Below are positions 8,142 through 15,438 of a DNA stretch of 43,590 nucleotides, one piece after another (position 1 is the stretch's first letter; every line of letters starts with the position of its first letter). Location of the stretch: NCBI GenBank assembly GCA_021824625.1, contig JAKAKE010000070.1, positions 1 through 43,590 on the forward strand, given 5' to 3'. The notes under the pieces are model-generated. The model had not been told where the DNA came from and did no database searches. It worked only from the letters and a program-made list of their open reading frames with translations. The stretch comes from Bacteroidota bacterium. Lineage in GTDB: Bacteria > Bacteroidota > Ignavibacteria > Kapaibacteriales > UBA2268. A program made the translations under genes and the position numbers.

Positions 8142-8619
8142 TTCACAATTAAATTTAGTTATTAGGGGTTTAGGATTAACCTCACACTTTAGTCTAAGGT
8201 GGCTCGTATGTAGCACCTGGTCAGTTCTCGTGCCTCCCCCCCCATACTGAAGTATGGGGTTACTCTCATGCGGTGACGCAAGTTGGATGAATGGTGATTT
8301 GTGTGATTATGAGGTTTATGATTAACCTCACACTTTAGTGTGAGGTGGCTGGGATGTAGCACCTGGCAAGTTCTCGTGCCTCCCCCCTGCTGAAACATGG
8401 GGTTATTCTTATAAGGTGACGCAAATTGTCTGAACATGATTAAAGGGATTATGAGATTGCAGGATTTATTACACATACCTTAATACTTCCACAATGAAGG
8501 GAAATTATTTTTTATGTGGGGTTAAGACAATAGGTCCTGTGTCAAGTATGGAATGACAATTTCGTGATTCTTTTACAAGCACAATGTGACATGTAAAAAT
8601 TAACAATTCAAAATTAACT
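8142..8619. other. Intergenic region holding the two-unit hairpin repeat
   Basis: The region between the convergent murQ and TPR-CHAT genes is occupied mainly by the tandem two-hairpin repeat described separately (8180-8460). The last 150 bp are AT-rich with no recognisable feature; I see no good terminator for either gene. Small open frames on both strands here are generated by the repeat. Confidence 0.5.
8180..8460 (+). repeat. Diverged tandem pair of paired-hairpin (H1-H2) units
   Basis: Two units start 146 bp apart. Each has an H1 palindrome (8180-8199, degenerate right arm; 8326-8345, intact CCTCACACTTTAGTGTGAGG), a 39-nt spacer with four differences between copies, and an H2 palindrome (8240-8259, intact CCCCATACTGAAGTATGGGG; about 8384-8402, degenerate). 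H2 is followed by GGTTA(C/T)TCT and a shared GGTGACGCAA word. The spacer contains GCAC...GTGC, which can form a further stem. The same H1 and H2 palindromes build the array at the right end of the window, with different spacers. Confidence 0.88.
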
Positions 8620-11600
8620 TTATTCTCCGACCATTACGAAGCCGCCCCAATAGTATGGGTAGTGGTATTTGTCTCTCATCTCATTTCTTGCTTCGTTGAA
8701 TGCTGTACGTTTATCTTTGCCGTTTAACCATTTTGAATAAAAAGATGTCATCAATTCCTGTGTTTCTTTGTCAGGTACAGTCCATAGTGACATGATAATA
8801 CTCTTAGCTCCTGCCTGCTGGAATGCTCTTTGTAATCCGTAAACTCCCTCTCCATTTTTGATTTCTCCTAATCCGGTTTCACAAGCACTCAAAACTACTA
8901 AATCTGTTTTATCCAAATTGAGATTCATAGCCTCATAAGCTGTAAGTAATCCATCATCTATATTTTGATTTTCCAGTTTTTGATTGTTTAATGTATTCTC
9001 TGCTCCTGAAAATAATAAGAACGACCTCAGTAAGGGATTCTCTGCCACTCTCTTTGTCTCCATTCCCATTAACATTTCATCATTCCTGATTTCAATATCC
9101 TTAAGAAATTTCCCATGTGTAGCAATATGTAAAATCCTCGGATTATCTACTCCTTTTACTGCTTCCTCCAATGCTTTCTCTCCCAGATGTGAATTTACAT
9201 TCCATCCTTTTTTTGTGAATTCATTTGCTATTTGTTCTATTTCTGTTCTTGTTGAAGGTAATGGTATTATACCACCTCTTGTTGTACTGTCCAATGTATT
9301 ACCGAGATAGTAGAATTCTCTTGTCCTGTTTTCTGCTATTGCATTAGCCAGTTCAAGATGTTTTGTACTATCCAAATTGAACATCGGGTCGCCAAATAAT
9401 TCAACAACCATTTCCCCCTTTTTCAAAGGGGGATTAAGGGGGTTTTCTTTCCTCTCCACCAAATCCCTCGTACTTGTTACAACTCTAATATCAACATCAT
9501 CAGAAAGATAATGCTCTGTCTTTGGATTCATCAGTGTAGCAAGATTGATTTGATTATATACACCATCGGGAGATAAATAAACTGTCTTTATTCCTTTCAA
9601 TTTCTTTGCAATCGGTTCCCAAAATTGTGAGTATGAGTCTTTGTCTTCGAGTTGATTTTGAATAGAATTATGATAATTTTTGATGTATAATTTTTCTAAT
9701 TCAGCACCGTTCTTCAGCAGGACTAATTCAGGCTCTTTTGATTTTTTCATAACAATTAATGCGGAATAGAAAACAGTGTCTGTTATTCTGCCTTTTTCAA
9801 TAAGATTGATTCTTACGATTTCAACAATAGCTTCATCTTTTTCCAGATTTTTTTGGACATCTTTCCAATTTAATTTTTGCATATCATATTGTTTTTGGAA
9901 AATCTCAGAACGTTTTGTCAGTTCTTTCTCCTGCTCATTGGCAGATTTGATAATCGAATCTAAATTGATTTTCTTTTTTTCCAATAGAGCTTTGGAGAGC
10001 AGATAGAGCTTCGCGATGTATTCTTTTTTATCCTTCCAGCTATTAAAAAGTTGAATTAAAGTAGTGTCATTGCTTGACAGAATACGGCTTCTTACCTTGT
10101 TTGTGGAACTTAAAAGCATTCCCTTAGTCAGCAATTGATTATCAAACATAGTTTCAAGTATTTGCGGAGATTCTTTATACCTTAAAAAAGCGAAATTATT
10201 GAATTGCAGATAGTATTTTGAAAAAGTATTAAAATATTGTCCCTTTTCTTCCTCGGATAGAGATGGAAAATAATTATTTAACATATTGTAGCAAACTGTC
10301 ATTAGCTCAAGATATAGATGTTCAGCATCGTCGTAGCGTCCCCAGCGTTTGTAGAATGAAGCCATTTGATTTATGGAATTTGACAAATACGGATGGCCCC
10401 CTTTGAACAAACGTCTTCTCATCTCTAATGCCTCTTTGTATAATGGCTCGGCTTCGGAATATCGTCCCCTTTCATTGTAGAACATTGCCATGTTATTGAT
10501 GGAGTTTGCTAAATCAGGATGGTCGCCCTTGAAGAAGCGTCTTCGCATTTCCAATGCTTCTTTGTATAGGGGCTCAGCTTCATTGTAATTACCCCTGCCA
10601 TCGTAGAAATAAGCCATGTTATTGATGGATGTTGCTAATTCCGGATGGTCGCCTTTGAATAAGTGTCTGCTCATCTCTAATCCTTCTTTGTATAGTGGCT
10701 CAGCATCCTTGTAATTACCCCTGTCATCGTAGAACAAAGCCATGTTGTTGATGGACCCTGCTAAATCAGGATGGTCGCCCTTGAAGATGCGTCTTCGCAT
10801 TTCCAATGCTTCTTTGTATAGGGGCTCAGCTTCATTGTAATTACCCCTGTCATCGTAGAACAAAGCCATGTTGTTGATGGACCCTGCTAAATCAGGATGG
10901 TCGCCCTTGAAGAAGCGTCTTCGCATTTCCAATGCTTCTTTGTATAGGGGCTCAGCTTCATTGTAATTACCCCTGCCATTGTAGAAATAAGCCATGTTGT
11001 TGATGGAGTTTGCTAAATCCGGATGGTCACCCTTGAAGATGCGTCTGTACATTTCCAATGCTTCTTTGTATAGCGGTTCAGCTTCATTGTAATTACCCCT
11101 GCCATTGTTGAATGCAGCCATGTTATTGATGGATTCTGCTAATTCAGGGTGGTCGCCATTGAATAGACGCCTTCTCATCTCTAATGCTTCTTTGTATAAT
11201 GGCTCAGCATCGGCATAACGTCCCTGCCCATTGTTGAACATAGCCATGTTATTGATGGATCCTGCTAATTCAGGGTGGTCTCCCTTGAATATATGTCTTC
11301 TCATCTCTAATGCTTCTTTGAATAACGGCTCGGCTTCGGAATAGCGTCCATGTATAACATTGAAATATGCTATGCTATTGATGATGTTTGCTAAATCCGG
11401 ATTATCTCCCTTGAATAAACGTCTGCTCATCTCTAATGCTTCTTTGTATAATGGTTCAGCTTCATTGTAATTACCCCTGGCATTGTATAACATTGCCAAG
11501 TTGTTGATGGAGTTTGCTAAATCAGGATGGTCGCCCCTGAATAATGTTCTGCATAATTTCAGGTGAATTTCCTGATAATAAATGGCTGAATCCAATTTAC

Positions 11601-11841
11601 CTGAATAATAAAATAATTCGGCGATTGAACCAATAGTAGAAGCATAATTTGTATCTAATTTGCAAAATTCTTTTTCAACTTGTGGAAGTGCTTTCTGTGC
11701 CAACTGCAAAGCAGTTTGGTAGTCCTGCTTTTCCTGATAAAATTTCGTGCTGTCCATCAGCTCCTGCCAGGACTGGGCGTAGGCAGTGAATAGTGAACAG
11801 TGAATAGTGAACAGTATAATTAATGTGAATATAATTCTCAT
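8620..11841 (-). CDS. Exported TPR-CHAT protein
   Basis: I choose the ATG at 11841 (1073 residues) rather than the longer frame from 11910 because AAAGGATATATT precedes it and it begins a clean signal peptide (MRIIFTLIILFTIHCSLFTA then YAQ). Residues about 103-522 are ten consecutive 42-residue tetratricopeptide repeats of kinesin-light-chain type (GDHPDLANSINNMA then GNYNEAEPLYKEALEMRRR). A coiled linker follows, then a C-terminal CHAT domain, a caspase-like cysteine peptidase fold, with likely catalytic His909 (LHIATHGKF) and Cys987 (VVLSACETGLGE). TPR-CHAT proteins are widespread and mostly uncharacterised; the signal peptide places this one in the periplasm or beyond. No T9SS C-terminal sorting domain is present. 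An in-frame repeat insertion lies at 9411-9444. Confidence 0.9.
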   Translation of the reverse strand: MRIIFTLIILFTIHCSLFTAYAQSWQELMDSTKFYQEKQDYQTALQLAQKALPQVEKEFCKLDTNYASTIGSIAELFYYSGKLDSAIYYQEIHLKLCRTLFRGDHPDLANSINNLAMLYNARGNYNEAEPLYKEALEMSRRLFKGDNPDLANIINSIAYFNVIHGRYSEAEPLFKEALEMRRHIFKGDHPELAGSINNMAMFNNGQGRYADAEPLYKEALEMRRRLFNGDHPELAESINNMAAFNNGRGNYNEAEPLYKEALEMYRRIFKGDHPDLANSINNMAYFYNGRGNYNEAEPLYKEALEMRRRFFKGDHPDLAGSINNMALFYDDRGNYNEAEPLYKEALEMRRRIFKGDHPDLAGSINNMALFYDDRGNYKDAEPLYKEGLEMSRHLFKGDHPELATSINNMAYFYDGRGNYNEAEPLYKEALEMRRRFFKGDHPDLANSINNMAMFYNERGRYSEAEPLYKEALEMRRRLFKGGHPYLSNSINQMASFYKRWGRYDDAEHLYLELMTVCYNMLNNYFPSLSEEEKGQYFNTFSKYYLQFNNFAFLRYKESPQILETMFDNQLLTKGMLLSSTNKVRSRILSSNDTTLIQLFNSWKDKKEYIAKLYLLSKALLEKKKINLDSIIKSANEQEKELTKRSEIFQKQYDMQKLNWKDVQKNLEKDEAIVEIVRINLIEKGRITDTVFYSALIVMKKSKEPELVLLKNGAELEKLYIKNYHNSIQNQLEDKDSYSQFWEPIAKKLKGIKTVYLSPDGVYNQINLATLMNPKTEHYLSDDVDIRVVTSTRDLVERKENPLNPPLKKGEMVVELFGDPMFNLDSTKHLELANAIAENRTREFYYLGNTLDSTTRGGIIPLPSTRTEIEQIANEFTKKGWNVNSHLGEKALEEAVKGVDNPRILHIATHGKFLKDIEIRNDEMLMGMETKRVAENPLLRSFLLFSGAENTLNNQKLENQNIDDGLLTAYEAMNLNLDKTDLVVLSACETGLGEIKNGEGVYGLQRAFQQAGAKSIIMSLWTVPDKETQELMTSFYSKWLNGKDKRTAFNEARNEMRDKYHYPYYWGGFVMVGE
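9411..9444 (-). repeat. Dispersed palindromic repeat inserted in frame in the CHAT gene
   Basis: On the plus strand this 34-bp stretch reads TTTCCCCCTTTTTCAAAG and then GGGGATTAAGGGGGTT, with an 8-bp stem (CCCCCTTT/AAAGGGGG). It is a repeat common between genes in several bacterial phyla. Here it is translated as NPLNPPLKKGE within the linker or start of the CHAT domain without breaking the frame. A related copy lies at 37917-37948, and weaker relatives at 1988-2021 and 6320-6351. Confidence 0.8.
10276..11535 (-). repeat. Ten tandem 126-bp repeats coding the TPR array
   Basis: Each 126-bp unit codes one 42-residue TPR of the CHAT protein. Several neighbouring units are nearly identical in DNA, for example those around 10726-10980, which implies recent duplication or gene conversion. 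The outermost unit nearest the CHAT domain is the most diverged. Confidence 0.9.
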
Positions 11842-12055
11842 AATATATCCTTTAAAATATATATTTCGGTCTAATGAATATAAGTTAAAATTAAGGAAAT
11901 TTAGAATCATATAAAATATAATTTAATTTATTCTAATAATTTAATTAGTTTTTGACTAAATAAATACAATCATTAATAATTATAGTCTTAATAATATTAG
12001 TCCATCCCCGTCTAATTAAAACTTAATAAAGCCTGATTATTAATTTTATATAAGT

Positions 12056-12063
12056 TAATTTTG
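12056..12063 (+). promoter_or_regulatory. Possible -7 box (TAATTTTG) for the E1 dehydrogenase gene
   Basis: TAATTTTG matches the Bacteroidota -7 consensus TAnnTTTG and would give a leader of about 40 nt. No clear TTTG is seen about 20 nt upstream, so confidence is low. Confidence 0.3.
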
Positions 12064-12110
12064 AATTAATTAAGGTTTTGAAATATTGATGAAAATAACG
12101 GGTGAAATTG

Positions 12111-14297
12111 ATGGCTGAAAAAGTTGCAGATAAAAAGACAAACGGGAAAGCACGTGCAGTTGTAGGTGATGGCAAACCAATCGGTAAAATACTTAATCAA
12201 TACCTTGAGCCAAGACATGCTAAGGTAACTTACATGGGCAAAGAAAAAGACATTATTCTGAATTGCCCCTTTGACGGAAGAAATTTTACAAAAGAAATAG
12301 TGTTGAAATGGTATGGTGAAATCCAACTTGGAAGAAGATTGGATGACAAAGCCGCATTGTACGTGAAAATGGCAAAGGGATGGTCTTACCATGCACCGTT
12401 TGCAGGACATGACGGAATCCAGCTTGCAATGGGAAAAATATTCAGGCAGGGAAAGGATTTTTTATTTCCTTATTATAGGGATTTACTGACTTGTTTATCG
12501 GCAGGTATGACTGTTGAAGAAATTTTATTAAATGGATTAAGCAAGGAAGCCGATGTAGCAGGCGGCGGGCGACATATGAGCAATCACTTTGCAAAGCCCT
12601 CGATAGGTATTCAGAATGTTTCATCATGTACCGGCAATCATGCACAGCATGCGGCAGGTGTGGCAAGAGCAATTAAGAAGTACAATGATGATGCTATTGC
12701 AATTTATTCAAGCGGTGAATCGGCTTGCTCCGAGGGATATTTCTGGGAAGCAGTGAATTGTGCCTGCCTCGAAAAACTTCCTGTGATTTTTGTTATTCAG
12801 AATAATAAATATGGTATTTCCGTACCGGTGTGGGAACAGACTGCAAATGCACAAATCTCGGATAATTATTCAGGTATGAAAAACCTGATGCTCTTTGAGT
12901 GTAACGGAAGATGTCCGTTTAATTCGTTCAATACTTTGGTTGAAGCGAGGGAATACGTCCTGAGCGGGAAAGGTCCTGCAATGGTTCATGCCGATTGTGA
13001 CAGGATGGGACCTCATTCAAATTCAGATCCTCATCTGCTCTATCGGACAAATGAAGAACTTGAGGAGGCAGCTAAGAGGGACCCACTACTTCAAATGAGA
13101 TATACAATTCTTGATTACAAAATAGCAAAAGAAGAAGAACTCAAGGCAATCGAAGAAGAAAATGAAAAAATAATAAAAGAAGAAGCAGACAGAGTAGAAG
13201 CCATGCCTAATGCTGACGGCTCCTCATGGGAGGAATTTATTTTTCCTGAACCTTATGTGAAAACCGAAGCTCATACCGAGCCTGAAAGTGATGCTAACGC
13301 TCCGATTATAACATTTCGCGAAGGTATCAATATTACATTGAAGGAAGAGTTCCGGCTCAATCCAAACACTTTCTTGTGGGGACAGGATGTTGCCTCAAAG
13401 AACAAGCAGGGCGTTTTCAACGTTTGCAAGGGTATGCTCGATGAATTTGGGAATGACAGGATTTTTAATTCACCAATTGCAGAGAACAATATTGTCGGTT
13501 CTGCAAACGGATTTTGCAGATATAGGGATGATATTCGTGTAGTAATAGAAGGAGCTGAATTTGCAGATTACTTCTGGCCCGCAATGGACCAATACATTGA
13601 GTGTTCGCATGAGTATTGGAGAACGAAAGGGCAGTACACGCCAAACCTTGTGATTCGACTTGCAAGCGGCGGATACATTCAGGGTGGATTGTACCACTCG
13701 CAAAACCTTGAAGGTACATTCACAACAATTCCGGGCATAAGGGTTGTCAATCCGGCATTCGCTGATGATGCTGTCGGCTTAATGAGGAATGCAATCAGGT
13801 CAAAAGGTGTTACGGCATTTCTTGAACCGAAATTTCTCTACAATTATAAACCCGCTTCCACACTTACACCACGAAGTGATTTTATTGTTCCGTTCGGAAA
13901 AGCAAAGCTAAGAAGAATAGGAACCGATGTGTCAATAATCAGCTATGGTACCGGTGTTCACCTTAGTCTGAATGCCGCAAAGGAACTCGAAAAAGAAAAC
14001 ATATCAGTTGAATTACTTGATTTAAGGTCGTTAATACCCTGGGATAAAAAAGCTGTAGTCGAAGCAGTTAAGAAAACGAACCGGGTGGTGATTGTGCATG
14101 AAGACAAGGTTACAGGCGGCTTTGGAGGCGAGATTTCAGCCTTCATTAATTCGGAAGCATTTAATTATTTAGATGCACCTGTCCTGAGAGTAGGCTCAAA
14201 GGACTGTCCGGTGGGTTTTGCAAAGGATTATGAGAACGCGGTTTTACCGAATGTAGAAAGTGTCAAGGATAGTGTAAGAAAAGTTTACAGGTATTGA
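12111..14297 (+). CDS. Fused alpha/beta E1 component of a 2-oxoacid dehydrogenase
   Basis: 728 residues from the ATG at 12111, which has GGGTG upstream; a GTG at 12102 is in frame but less likely. Residues about 60-380 are the E1-alpha part: HDGIQLAMG, GGRHMSNHF, and a TPP/Mg-binding segment from GESACSEG (about 202) to IQNNKYGIS (about 232), with GES replacing the usual GDG. A Glu/Lys-rich linker follows. Residues about 396-728 are the E1-beta (transketolase-like) part, with ITFREGINITLKEEF, AENNIVGSANGF, SYGTGVH and VELLDLRSLIPWD. Such enzymes decarboxylate pyruvate, branched-chain or acetoin-type 2-oxo acids and pass the acyl group to an E2 lipoyl protein. The substrate is not certain; branched-chain is the commoner annotation. 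No E2 or E3 gene is adjacent. Confidence 0.9.
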   Translation: MAEKVADKKTNGKARAVVGDGKPIGKILNQYLEPRHAKVTYMGKEKDIILNCPFDGRNFTKEIVLKWYGEIQLGRRLDDKAALYVKMAKGWSYHAPFAGHDGIQLAMGKIFRQGKDFLFPYYRDLLTCLSAGMTVEEILLNGLSKEADVAGGGRHMSNHFAKPSIGIQNVSSCTGNHAQHAAGVARAIKKYNDDAIAIYSSGESACSEGYFWEAVNCACLEKLPVIFVIQNNKYGISVPVWEQTANAQISDNYSGMKNLMLFECNGRCPFNSFNTLVEAREYVLSGKGPAMVHADCDRMGPHSNSDPHLLYRTNEELEEAAKRDPLLQMRYTILDYKIAKEEELKAIEEENEKIIKEEADRVEAMPNADGSSWEEFIFPEPYVKTEAHTEPESDANAPIITFREGINITLKEEFRLNPNTFLWGQDVASKNKQGVFNVCKGMLDEFGNDRIFNSPIAENNIVGSANGFCRYRDDIRVVIEGAEFADYFWPAMDQYIECSHEYWRTKGQYTPNLVIRLASGGYIQGGLYHSQNLEGTFTTIPGIRVVNPAFADDAVGLMRNAIRSKGVTAFLEPKFLYNYKPASTLTPRSDFIVPFGKAKLRRIGTDVSIISYGTGVHLSLNAAKELEKENISVELLDLRSLIPWDKKAVVEAVKKTNRVVIVHEDKVTGGFGGEISAFINSEAFNYLDAPVLRVGSKDCPVGFAKDYENAVLPNVESVKDSVRKVYRY

Positions 14298-14423
14298 AAA
14301 AAATTGACACAATGAAAGTGTGTAAAAAATCTGACACTGTGAGGGAAGAAGCACAAAGAAAAATTAATTAATTTTAATAAATTCAGATTATTTAACTTTT
14401 TTTCACTTTTTTTTTCAAGTAAT

Positions 14424-14455
14424 TTTGGAAAATCTACACTCAAAGACTAATTTTG
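14424..14455 (+). promoter_or_regulatory. Bacteroidota-type promoter for tRNA-Arg
   Basis: TTTG at 14424-14427, a 20-nt spacer and TAATTTTG at 14448-14455 match the TTTG-N19-ish-TAnnTTTG promoter used by the primary sigma factor of Bacteroidota. The tRNA 5' end is 24 nt downstream. Confidence 0.65.
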
Positions 14456-14478
14456 TGAATTAAAATAAAAGGAAAAGT

Positions 14479-14552
14479 GCGCCCGTAGCTCAACTGGACA
14501 GAGTGTTGGATTCCGGTTCCAAAGGCTGGGGGTTCGAATCCCTTCGGGCGTG
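14479..14552 (+). tRNA. tRNA-Arg (anticodon CCG)
   Basis: A 74-nt cloverleaf can be drawn by hand. The acceptor is GCGCCCG/CGGGCGT (first pair G-U), and the D stem is GCTC/GAGT. The anticodon stem is TTGGA/TCCAA with loop TTCCGGT, giving anticodon CCG (reads CGG, arginine). The T arm is GGGGG-TTCGAAT-CCCTT. CCA is not encoded. It is preceded by a good Bacteroidota-type promoter and lies 41 bp before the TPR protein gene. Confidence 0.95.
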
Positions 14553-14593
14553 CTTCAGTCAAGTTAAATACAAGGGTTTATTAAATAGATTTT

Positions 14594-15349
14594 ATGTCGG
14601 ATAAAAAAGTTATTAAAGAAAACACAGATAAGATTTCAAAGAAGAAAAGTTCTAAAACACAATTAGACCAGGGAGACAATAAGGTTGTCAGGTTTCAGCG
14701 ATTTGTCGAGAACAACCGCAAGCTTGTTATGTGGGTATCATTCGGAATAGTAGCCGTAACAGTTTTGTTCTTTGTTATCAGGTCCTGGTCCGAAAAGAAG
14801 AGTGAAGAAAACATGAAAATGGCTTCTGTGGCTTTAAACAGGATTCTCGATTACTATAATAAAGCTGACTACATGAAATCACTTTACGGTGATTCGACAA
14901 AGATGATAAGAGGCCAAAAGGTTATCGGTTTGATTGATATAATAGACGAATACGGTGGTACCGAACAGGCAGAAATAGCAAAGCTTTATGCGGGGAATTG
15001 TTATTTGGGAATGCAAAAATCACGTGAAGCAATATCATATTTTGAAAAAGCGATTGGGGCTGACTCAAAGATGGTAATGATGGGAGCCAATGCAGGACTT
15101 GGTGCCGCAAATGAAATGGCAGGTAATTATAAGACGGCAATTGATAATTATGACAAAGCCTCTGAGTTAGCAGATATTGAAGATGTAAAATTCAGATATA
15201 TATATTTTAGCGGATTATGTTCCGAAAAAATCGGGGATAAGAAAACAGCAGAGGTCAAATTCAGGCAAATACTTGTAGAATCAACGTATTCTGAGTTTAC
15301 AAATTACGCAAAGATAGGATTAACCCGACTTGGCACGATAATTGAGTAA
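14594..15349 (+). CDS. Membrane-anchored TPR protein (YfgM-like)
   Basis: 251 residues. A lysine-rich cytoplasmic N-terminus (about 1-45) is followed by one membrane segment (about 46-64, VMWVSFGIVAVTVLFFVI) and a periplasmic helical region with at least two TPRs (YAGNCYLGMQKSREAISYFE; GLGAANEMAGNYKTAIDNYD). This architecture matches the YfgM-like family, whose E. coli member associates with the SecYEG translocon and periplasmic chaperones. A link to export of the large secreted proteins encoded next to it is suggestive but unproven. The gap to the giant gene is about 90 bp. Confidence 0.75.
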   Translation: MSDKKVIKENTDKISKKKSSKTQLDQGDNKVVRFQRFVENNRKLVMWVSFGIVAVTVLFFVIRSWSEKKSEENMKMASVALNRILDYYNKADYMKSLYGDSTKMIRGQKVIGLIDIIDEYGGTEQAEIAKLYAGNCYLGMQKSREAISYFEKAIGADSKMVMMGANAGLGAANEMAGNYKTAIDNYDKASELADIEDVKFRYIYFSGLCSEKIGDKKTAEVKFRQILVESTYSEFTNYAKIGLTRLGTIIE

Positions 15350-15438
15350 CGAACTGTGTTTATAATGATAATGAAGAAGATAATGAAAATAGAAAATAAA
15401 TTTTTTGTACATAATAGTAATATTTTATGGGAGGTAAC

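Noticed and set aside
8189-8476. Small ORFs across the hairpin repeat downstream of murQ
   Set aside because: They are produced by the repeat on both strands and have no start signal or protein-like composition.
8620-11841. CRISPR-linked TPR-CHAT (type III-E partner)
   Set aside because: No Cas7-like effector, array or other CRISPR gene is nearby, and the protein has an export signal.
12089-12118. Nine-codon leader peptide (MKITGEIDG) overlapping the E1 start
   Set aside because: Too short to support; no attenuator structure or regulatory codons are visible.
14300-14360. Terminator after the E1 gene (GACAC ... GTGTG)
   Set aside because: The stem is short, the loop AT-rich and no T-run follows.
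15427-15438. Upstream ATG of the giant gene
   Set aside because: It lies on top of the GGGAGG Shine-Dalgarno that serves the ATG at 15439, so the later start is preferred.
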